The position numbers and the translations under genes were made by a program. A DNA stretch of 64,000 bases from Capniomyces stellatus. Lineage: Eukaryota > Kickxellomycota > Harpellomycetes > Harpellales > Legeriomycetaceae. This document shows, in pieces, positions 56,679-64,000 of this stretch (the stretch's first letter is position 1; every line of letters starts with the position of its first letter). The stretch is taken from contig LUVW01000007.1 in the NCBI GenBank assembly GCA_001661515.1, positions 888,256-952,255 of the forward strand. Direction: 5' to 3'. Under the pieces are notes generated by a model. It did no database searches, was not told where the DNA came from, and was given only the letters and a program-made list of their open reading frames with translations.

Positions 56679-57858
56679 CTGTTTTATGCGAATTCAAGTG
56701 TATTTCAGTAGCCTGTAGTTGTCCAAATGGGTTATTCAGTAGTCTTACCAACCGGTTAATATTACTGGATCACCATTTTATTGTTGCCAGATTCAAAGAA
56801 TTGCCTTGTATCAACTTTGCACAGTACATTTGTTTTGTAATTTGATAATAAATAAGCAAATGCCTTGTAAGAAGAGTATTGTAGTAATTGGTTTCGACGA
56901 CCATTTGTTAGAGTTGCCACTGAAATAATATATACATTTATCAAGAGGCATTGTCTAATGCTAATGTGGGGTTAGATGTGGATGCATTTACGAGTGTACT
57001 ACTAAAACAGACGCAACCGCACAGCTTGGAATGGGTTAATTTAAAATATAGTTGGATTGGTTAGATTGAGAGTATTAATCGGAAAATCCCCAATTTCAGT
57101 AAAATTGGTTGTAGAATATAATTCTGCGGGTTTAAATAATTGGTTGATGTGCGAGTAGAATTCACTTTGTTAGCTGGTTTAGAAAGTAGCATTGGTTTGT
57201 TGTTTGTATAAGGTCTTCTCCCCTTCCCCTCTTTCGCCATAGTTGGAGACAGTGTGGGATCGGGGTTTAAGGGCGCCATACTGTGAGTTAATTAGCCAAG
57301 AGTCTATAAGGGTGAACCGCTTGATGGAGTAGTTTTGTTTCCAGAGTTATATTTGATGTGTTGATGATTTGTTTTCATAATTAATTGTGGGTTTAAACCG
57401 AATTTACATAAAATGGTAATGCAAATTTTGAAACTGAAGTCATAAATAAATCGAAAAAAAAATCACCAAAAGAAAAAGCTCTGGTATTAGTTTAAAAGCA
57501 GAAATTGAATAAAAGACAATAAAGTAAATAAAGGGGTCAGGAATTTATTAAAGCAGAGTAGTTGGCAGGAAACAGAAAACAGTAAACAAAGTGTCATTGA
57601 ATCAGCAACATTAATTTAAAGTCGAGGCTGACAATATATACCGAAACATAAAAAAGGACTTTGATGAAATCCAAAGCATAAACCAACAGAGTATAAACAC
57701 AGTGAAGTAACAATCTAAACCCGAGAAAGCCTTGTTTAGAAGAACAGACGAGAAAAGCAAAAATAACAATAAAAACACAGAGTAGACAAGAGTACAAATA
57801 ACAGAAAAAAGAGACAGAAATTAGTCGAGCAAGGCCTTAAGGGAAGGTAAAAGCCAAA
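56679..57858. other. Intergenic region between the phosphatase gene and SZT2
   Basis: About 1.2 kb. On the minus strand a frame at 57061-57279 starts with ATG (MAPLNPDPTLSPTMAKEGKG), and another segment at 56762-56919 follows a good acceptor (TATTTCAG) and ends in a stop (SSYKAFAYLLSNYKTNV). They could be exons of one small gene, but I could not find donors giving compatible phases. Treated as unannotated. Confidence 0.5.
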
Positions 57859-60800
57859 ATGGACAGCGCGACACAAGCCGAGTCTAGCAAAGCCCGCAAA
57901 AAAAGTAAGAGCCAGGGTAGAAAGAATGAAAGAGATAAGAGGGATAGGCGGGACAGGAGAGAACAAAAGGACAATAAGGGTAAAGAAGGTGGCGGAAATA
58001 GCGTGAATGGAAATGAAAAGAAGGACGCAAAGAGTAAAAAAAGTCAAATGAAAGCCAAAATAGCGCGTACAGTAGTCCTAAGGTTTCCTAATGGAGGGGG
58101 CTTTAGCAAAACAGAGCAGGCATTATGGTGTATTGACAATATGTTTAGATTAAGAACGATTAGCGATTTTCAAAAATATGGATTGGAGTTAATCGACATA
58201 AATTTTAGGGATAAGAAGAGTCTGCATCCAAAAAGAATCGGGACGGCAAAGCGCGAGTTGAATGAAGGTAGTGTGCGGGGCAACAAAAAGATAAAGACAG
58301 AGGGGGATGAGCATGGTTTACAAGGGGCAGAGGATGCGGCGAAAGGCACCGACGAAAGGCACCTAGCCGAGTCGAGCAAAGAGGCCAACGAGTTTGAAGA
58401 GAGTCAGAGCAGCTTTGCTTTTGAGGAAATAAAGTTCAAGGGAGCAATAGTATACACACAAGATACAACTTTCTATATTGTTGAAGAAAAGTACAGAATG
58501 GTGTTTATTCTTGATGTAAGCGATAGTATGTACGTTTTGGATGTGGAGTCGGGGCGTCCGCTGCTGGATATTTCCCTAGAGACGCTGGAGAAAAGTTTGA
58601 ATGGGATGGTTCAGCCGTACACTTTGCACTCGCACATTGGGCTGAAGCCATTTAACTGTGAACCGGTGATATGTGCCAGCATAATAGCGTACTATCCGGT
58701 TGAGAGGAACGAAAAGGAGTATGGTATTAGTTATGAGAGCAGTGCTAAGGCTGGCGGGAGTGTGGGGAGCGAGGGTGAGTTTAGGAATAAGGAGGGCGAG
58801 ATTCCTTACTACCGGACGCTGGTGCATGCAGAGTACATTAGTATTGGCGGGGTTGGTCAAGTTATGGAGAAGGTAACGAGAAATTTGCACCAATTCAAGC
58901 AAGAAATACACGAGCGCAAAAGAAAGACAAGAGAAAAGAGAGATAATGACATGGAGCTGAGCGATGTTAATACCAACGATGACTACGAAGTCAGTAAGGC
59001 GAGCGGAGAGGGGTGGAATAGCGGAAAAAGTGGGGGAGTACCGGTGTCACCAATAGCAGAGTGTTTGCAGCTAGCGCAGTATTTTTTGGAATTATTACCA
59101 AGTTACTATGCAGGAGGAGTTGTGTTGATTACTGATGGGGTTTTGGAGTCGAATATAGGGGTTAGAAAAGTTTTTGACTCTATTGGGTGGTTTGTAGAAA
59201 CCGACACACAGCTGGTGATTATCCAAGTTGGTGCAAGCGGGGGATTCAATCCAGCGGTGTCGCTGGGTAATGTGGCAGACAACGAGTTGCTTAGATTTGT
59301 TGCAGAGTCGTTTTCAGGAAAGTTTATGTATGTGACGGATTGTCCGGATTTTGTGATATCAGGGGATATAAATTTTTACCACGACCAGCTGCTCATAAAA
59401 GCAGTCAAGTTGCGAAATATGGTGGCAAAGAATCAGCACCAACAGATCCACACGGGGCTACCGAGGCTTGGAGATATTCCGCGAGAAAGATTGAATGCCC
59501 AGCCTGGGCTTCCAAGAAGAAACCTGAACAACTGGGCAACCGCTTTTCCTTGGGACGAGTCGTCAGTATCGCCGGAGGTGGAGACGGTGAATGCGAGATA
59601 CCTTGACTACCAAATGCCAATTGGGCTGGGGTTAATTATACAGGCACGGATCCACGAAGGGTTTGTATTGGCGGATGTGAAAGTGCAACCAATTTCGCAA
59701 AGGCTAGATGCGGGGAGTGGTGGGATTGGGAGCGAACTTTTGGTTGGAGAACAGGTGCAAGTGACACTAAAGCTGAACTGGTTAGCTAATGTGACCATTG
59801 TGTATAGAATAGTCAGCACGCATATAATAAAGAAGGCGGGGGGTCAGTTTGTGGATGGCGACAAGTCGAAGCTGCGAGGAACGATGCTTAGATCACAAGC
59901 GTTTCAAAATCTAGTGAAGATTAACATTAGGTCATACAAGCTCTTTACTCTGCAGTTTTTAGAATCATCACCTGAGGATGACCGGGATAACGCAATGTCT
60001 AAAAAGGCAAGGCTGATTCATATTTTTTTGAAGTCAATGGTGGAAAAGGACGAACGGCTACGAGCACTGTACTCACCGGCGATGTTCCCAATAACCAGCG
60101 TTGCAGAAAGGCAGCTGGAGCTGGGACGGGGAAGCAAGAAACAGCCTAGATGGGAGCTGATAGCGAATAAGCTTGAAGGGCACAAGCGAAGAATATACAA
60201 GCTGTTGGTGTCATGGGTTCATCTGGGCGGAGTGCAGGGGAGCTATAAGCAAACATCGGGTTCGCAGAGATCATCCACGTATCTGCTGTCAAGTAGGCTA
60301 GTTGAAATGTGCATTCCCAACTTGACGTTCAAAATGATGAACCAGTTTGCGGCTGACGTTTTTGAAGAGTTTGAGAACACGGTGCTGTACAGCACTGATA
60401 GTAGTGGCGGTGTTGCTAAACAGGAGGGCGGTAATGAGGATGAGGTTGGAGCGCTGGACCAAAGCAGTGCTGGTGCAGAGTACAAAGACTTGAAGGGCAA
60501 ATCAGAGACAGAGCCATATAAGAATGGGTCGAAACGGAGTCCACAGAACTTGACCTTTATTCCACTGGGCGACTCGCCTCAGTTGGCAATTGCATTTTTG
60601 CCCGACGAAATAGGGCTATACTTTGGATCGCCAACGTTTGTAGTGATGCAATGGGAGTTTTTGACCAACTGGTCCATAAGAACGACACTTAGTTTGTTCA
60701 ACGGAGGAGTGTTTTCAAACAGGATGGTTTCAAGAAGCTTGCTGAACTCGATAATCAACTTTTTCCCCGTAAAAACCCTAGGCAAGTACGTCTCTCAGCC

Positions 60801-63800
60801 AATGTATAGACTTCCAACTGCTTCACAGTGCGGCCTTGAAACTGTCCATGAGGAAAATGGGCCGATAGGTGACATTAAAATGAGTACCGATGAGCTAATT
60901 AGGAGTATTCACCTTTCTCAAAAGAGCTCGTTTGATGAAACTGGTATTTGTCTAATTAAAATGGATCGGCCTATCCATTTGCTGTTAAGCCCACTTTCAA
61001 TTGGCGCGGCGTTTAGGAGGAAGCTGATGGATAATATTGAGGCGGCCAACTCGCTTAAAGTTTCAACTGGCCTGCACTTGAGGAGTTCAAGCTGGGAATG
61101 GAGGTACATGGCTGTTAAAAAAGACGAAAAGCCGGGAGAAAACACTGGCAAAAACCAAGAGAGTGTGTACGTTCAATCTGAATACGATCAAATCGAAATA
61201 ACGCAAACTTTATACCGGGTCGCTGTGGAGGTCTGCCTAAACCGACTGCAACTGGGATACAGCATATTCTCAGCTTCTTTGGGCTCAATTTTGGCATCTG
61301 AGAAGGACGCAAGGCTGTCGCCTTCGTTGTTTACCGACAAGAAAGAGGATGTTATAGACGGATGCGATTGCACTATTTTCAATGAGCAAAGCAGGAACTT
61401 TAATGTGACTTTTTACAGCGAGTTTCCTGGGGAGGACGATAAAACGATTTTAACTTCGTGCAGATACACGGTTTTGATTGATTTGGAAAGGTCGTGTGTT
61501 AGAACCGAGGTGTGCATTGAGCCGTTTTCGTACTCGTTTATGAGAAATGTGTTGGAGGAGGATGTATCGATTCAGGTCCCAATAGCGAGTTTCCAGCAGA
61601 TATTACAACCGAATCGAAAGTCAGAGTTTTTGCCACCCCAAATTCCAGGGTTTTTGCATCCAACCAGCATGTTTGCGCCTGTATCAATGTTACCAATGTC
61701 GAGATTCCAGCTTAGATTGATCAGCTTGCCTAAAATAGAGTCGCTACCTAGAGCCAACATGAAGTATAAAAGAAAAAACACCCGCAAGCTAATTGAGCAG
61801 GAAAAAAACAAGTTGGATTTATTAGCCAGACACCTCAAGCTGGAGGGAAATGGGATTGATTACCCAGAGAGGTATTATTCAGAGTACCACAAGTCGGCCT
61901 ACTCAAACGTTGAGGGCAAAGGACTTGAGATGCCGCCACCACAAAACAATGAAGCCAAGCTAAGGATCAAGGGGCATACATCAAGGGGTTTGGCTGCGAG
62001 AGGTCGGCGACTAAGTTCTGCAAGCGGTCAAGGAGGCTTTATCACTTTCCCAGTAAACAAGCAAGCTAGCAGCAGAGTGGATACCAAGGAGAGAACCGAT
62101 GTATACTTTTCTAATCACGCAACCCAGTCAAGAAGACAGTCGGTAGATGGAAGTGTGGTAGTGGACGACATGGATGTGGACAATGGAGGTAAAGATGAGA
62201 TGGTGGTTGCGGCAGGGCCATCTGATGCTTACTCGGCGTCAAGGCACAGAGAGTCGAGTTCAAGGAAGAGAGTAATCAGTAGTCCATCCAAGGTGTTGAT
62301 TAATAAGATAGCAGAGAAGAGATCAACGTTTGTAGCGTTTGACCAGCATTTATACAACCCAATGTCCAATTCGAACACAAACTCCAATTCGAACACAAAC
62401 TCGAACTCGAATTTTAATCCCAACTCCAACCCAAATTCAGTTTCAAACTTGATCATCAGTTCAAAACACAATTCGCATCCAAATTCGGTTTCAAGTGTGA
62501 ATGCGGGCTATGATGCTGGATCTGGGGCAAATTCAGAATATAACCATAAAGTCAATGATAAACCCACCAACACCGAGTTGCTAAAGTGCAGTCTAAGCCC
62601 AAACAATGTATCAAACACAAACACCAACACCAATACAAACACGAACACAAACACCAATACAAATACCAATACAAACACAAACACAAGCACGAATACCAAC
62701 ACGAATTCAGATATAGATAGTATATCGATTGCAGGAACAAGCGATGTTGAAAGCATCATAACTGATGAGATGGGTAGACATCCCGTACACAAGAGAAAGA
62801 AGGATGTTCGTTTAGCAAATATGGCTGAAACTGAGTTTGATACCAGATTGGTGGTTGAAAAGGCGACATACATTATTGAGAAGTCAGACCTGATGGATCC
62901 AGCAGCCAAGGTTTCCAACTTTGATGGGTCAGACTTGAACCCGTTGGCGCATTATAAAGAGTACGAAAGAAACCCGCTGATTTCACAGCTATTGGAATCA
63001 GTTCAAACAAGCGAGCCTGGCCGACAAAAGGTGACATTCAAACCCGAATCCGACACAGCAACTAAGGCAAGTAAACAAAGCGAGGATGCCTCTTTAAAAA
63101 ACGCAGAGATATCGCTTTTGGATTTGGCATATGACCTGGATGCGAGTGGGGACTTTGCATCAGTAGCATTCAGAATTTTTCTCGAGTATTCGCTGTTTTC
63201 ATATAGCGATGCTTTTGTGGTGTTGAGAGAAAAGTTTTACCAGCTTCAATTTTCAGGGCGCATTATGAATCAGCTTCTCAAGTTTGACAAGGGTGTTAGA
63301 ATTTCTTCGTCATCGCCCAGTCAGTTGGTCAATAACCCAGTAATCGATAAATGGTTTGTAAAGCGACTTTCAAACAACAGGTCATTTTTGCTCATAACTT
63401 TTCCAGACATAACGACTTGTACAAGCACCAAAAGGTTTAGCACAAGTAACGGTGAGTTGGACAGTGAGAACGGAGGTTTAGCTGGGCCAAGCAATGTGAA
63501 CAGAGGGTTTAGGATGAGTGGTGGCAATAATATGTCCAGAGATGGCGAGGCTTTTGATGAAAATGCTAGATACAGCACTAGGGAAAGCGCTAAGGATGAT
63601 GCTTTGGAAAGCAAAAGCGACATTTACACAAACAGTATTGGCACTTCAAGCATCAAAGATGCATTGCAAATGAACATTGATTCAGCAAACGTGGCTAAGC
63701 ACACCGGTGCAGCTCGAGGTGCGGAGCCAGCCAGCAAGTCGTTGGATCAATATTCACAGAACTATACGATAACGTTTGAATGTAGTATTGAGACAGAGCA

Positions 63801-64000
63801 CCTGAGAAGACAGAGGTTGATATCAATCGATACTGGTGTGAAAGGCAGTCTGGGAGCTGAGCTTAGGATGGTCAACGTAGATGTTCCCAAGCCTTTTTTA
63901 GGTAAAAATAGTGGTTTATCAAGCTCAGAGCATGCGGATGGTGTTGGTGCTGATTTGCCCAGTTTGAAAAGTGGAGCTAACTTGGACGCTGGGGCTCGTT
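57859..64000 (+). CDS. SZT2: SZT2 homologue, KICSTOR scaffold subunit (5' part, runs off the window)
   Basis: In animals SZT2 is the giant core of KICSTOR, which tethers GATOR1 to the lysosome and lets amino-acid loss shut off TORC1. The frame is open for over 2,040 residues with no intron and continues past the window. The ATG is the first Met after an in-frame TAA at 57838. After a Lys-rich start comes RTVVLRFPNGGGFSK. A VWA-like fold follows: VFILDVSDSMYVLDVESG (about residue 215), then GGVVLITDGVL (about 419), IIQVGASGG, and NELLRFVAESFSGKF with YVTDCPDF. These match the order and spacing of the SZT2 N-terminal region. IIQARIHEGFVLADVKVQ and VQVTLKLNWLANVTIVYRIV follow in the same order as in SZT2. 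Asn-Thr and Asn-Ser tandem tracts lie near residues 1500-1620. A large part of the C-terminus must lie beyond 64000. Confidence 0.82.
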   Translation, partial: MDSATQAESSKARKKSKSQGRKNERDKRDRRDRREQKDNKGKEGGGNSVNGNEKKDAKSKKSQMKAKIARTVVLRFPNGGGFSKTEQALWCIDNMFRLRTISDFQKYGLELIDINFRDKKSLHPKRIGTAKRELNEGSVRGNKKIKTEGDEHGLQGAEDAAKGTDERHLAESSKEANEFEESQSSFAFEEIKFKGAIVYTQDTTFYIVEEKYRMVFILDVSDSMYVLDVESGRPLLDISLETLEKSLNGMVQPYTLHSHIGLKPFNCEPVICASIIAYYPVERNEKEYGISYESSAKAGGSVGSEGEFRNKEGEIPYYRTLVHAEYISIGGVGQVMEKVTRNLHQFKQEIHERKRKTREKRDNDMELSDVNTNDDYEVSKASGEGWNSGKSGGVPVSPIAECLQLAQYFLELLPSYYAGGVVLITDGVLESNIGVRKVFDSIGWFVETDTQLVIIQVGASGGFNPAVSLGNVADNELLRFVAESFSGKFMYVTDCPDFVISGDINFYHDQLLIKAVKLRNMVAKNQHQQIHTGLPRLGDIPRERLNAQPGLPRRNLNNWATAFPWDESSVSPEVETVNARYLDYQMPIGLGLIIQARIHEGFVLADVKVQPISQRLDAGSGGIGSELLVGEQVQVTLKLNWLANVTIVYRIVSTHIIKKAGGQFVDGDKSKLRGTMLRSQAFQNLVKINIRSYKLFTLQFLESSPEDDRDNAMSKKARLIHIFLKSMVEKDERLRALYSPAMFPITSVAERQLELGRGSKKQPRWELIANKLEGHKRRIYKLLVSWVHLGGVQGSYKQTSGSQRSSTYLLSSRLVEMCIPNLTFKMMNQFAADVFEEFENTVLYSTDSSGGVAKQEGGNEDEVGALDQSSAGAEYKDLKGKSETEPYKNGSKRSPQNLTFIPLGDSPQLAIAFLPDEIGLYFGSPTFVVMQWEFLTNWSIRTTLSLFNGGVFSNRMVSRSLLNSIINFFPVKTLGKYVSQPMYRLPTASQCGLETVHEENGPIGDIKMSTDELIRSIHLSQKSSFDETGICLIKMDRPIHLLLSPLSIGAAFRRKLMDNIEAANSLKVSTGLHLRSSSWEWRYMAVKKDEKPGENTGKNQESVYVQSEYDQIEITQTLYRVAVEVCLNRLQLGYSIFSASLGSILASEKDARLSPSLFTDKKEDVIDGCDCTIFNEQSRNFNVTFYSEFPGEDDKTILTSCRYTVLIDLERSCVRTEVCIEPFSYSFMRNVLEEDVSIQVPIASFQQILQPNRKSEFLPPQIPGFLHPTSMFAPVSMLPMSRFQLRLISLPKIESLPRANMKYKRKNTRKLIEQEKNKLDLLARHLKLEGNGIDYPERYYSEYHKSAYSNVEGKGLEMPPPQNNEAKLRIKGHTSRGLAARGRRLSSASGQGGFITFPVNKQASSRVDTKERTDVYFSNHATQSRRQSVDGSVVVDDMDVDNGGKDEMVVAAGPSDAYSASRHRESSSRKRVISSPSKVLINKIAEKRSTFVAFDQHLYNPMSNSNTNSNSNTNSNSNFNPNSNPNSVSNLIISSKHNSHPNSVSSVNAGYDAGSGANSEYNHKVNDKPTNTELLKCSLSPNNVSNTNTNTNTNTNTNTNTNTNTNTNTSTNTNTNSDIDSISIAGTSDVESIITDEMGRHPVHKRKKDVRLANMAETEFDTRLVVEKATYIIEKSDLMDPAAKVSNFDGSDLNPLAHYKEYERNPLISQLLESVQTSEPGRQKVTFKPESDTATKASKQSEDASLKNAEISLLDLAYDLDASGDFASVAFRIFLEYSLFSYSDAFVVLREKFYQLQFSGRIMNQLLKFDKGVRISSSSPSQLVNNPVIDKWFVKRLSNNRSFLLITFPDITTCTSTKRFSTSNGELDSENGGLAGPSNVNRGFRMSGGNNMSRDGEAFDENARYSTRESAKDDALESKSDIYTNSIGTSSIKDALQMNIDSANVAKHTGAARGAEPASKSLDQYSQNYTITFECSIETEHLRRQRLISIDTGVKGSLGAELRMVNVDVPKPFLGKNSGLSSSEHADGVGADLPSLKSGANLDAGAR
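62361..62440. repeat. Asn-Ser-coding tandem repeat in SZT2
   Basis: Imperfect repeats of AATTCGAACACAAACTCC type, giving NSNTNSNSNT-like protein sequence. Confidence 0.9.
62612..62709. repeat. Asn-Thr-coding tandem repeat in SZT2
   Basis: About 98 nt of AACACN hexamers giving alternating Asn and Thr in the SZT2 frame. The reading frame remains open, and the length probably varies between strains. Confidence 0.92.

Overview
The window looks like a piece of a eukaryotic, most likely fungal, nuclear genome. Genes carry spliceosomal introns with GT-AG borders and TACTAAC-like branch sites. A fungus-type APSES/KilA-N DNA-binding protein with ankyrin repeats (Mbp1/Swi4 family) is present. Intergenic DNA is very A+T rich, while exons are richer in G+C. 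A KICSTOR-type SZT2 protein next to an Npr3 homologue points away from budding yeast and towards an early-diverging fungus, for example Zoopagomycota/Kickxellomycotina. That placement is inference; no rRNA or marker phylogeny was possible.

Layout, left to right: 3' end of the tri-snRNP protein Sad1/USP39 (+, 1-2476); a very divergent eight-exon cytochrome P450 (-, 2868-5948); a gene-poor stretch with a pair of diverged inverted relic repeats; a protein with two HMG-box-like segments (-, 8505-10440); a 5.5 kb A+T-rich desert; an intronless amino-acid permease (+, 16009-17538); the ten-exon tRNA m1A58 methyltransferase subunit TRM6 (+, 18282-20782); the adaptin-binding chaperone p34/AAGAB (-, 21289-22824); the GATOR1 subunit NPR3 (+, 24273-29194); a 1,899-residue Mbp1-like APSES factor (-, 29562-35261); an ecdysoneless/SGT1 homologue (-, 37851-40007); a small calmodulin-like protein with a broken third EF hand (-, 41115-41558); tRNA-Phe(GAA) (-, 44265-44336); sphingosine-1-phosphate lyase (-, 44839-47037); a LINE-type reverse-transcriptase relic (-, about 47330-47930); a PX-BAR-like sorting nexin (-, 48185-51922); a 4 kb T-rich intergenic region; a glycerol-3-phosphatase-like HAD hydrolase (+, 55900-56678); and the 5' 6.1 kb of an SZT2 homologue (+, 57859 to the window edge).

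Functionally the window is mostly housekeeping: splicing, tRNA modification, clathrin-adaptor assembly, sphingolipid breakdown, endosomal sorting and G1/S transcription. The most interesting theme is nutrient signalling. NPR3 (GATOR1) and SZT2 (the KICSTOR scaffold that recruits GATOR1 in animals) lie about 29 kb apart on the same strand, with an amino-acid permease nearby. KICSTOR is generally described from animals and is absent from model yeasts, so an intact fungal SZT2 is the best lead here. Exon boundaries were read by eye and checked for phase; most add up to intact frames.
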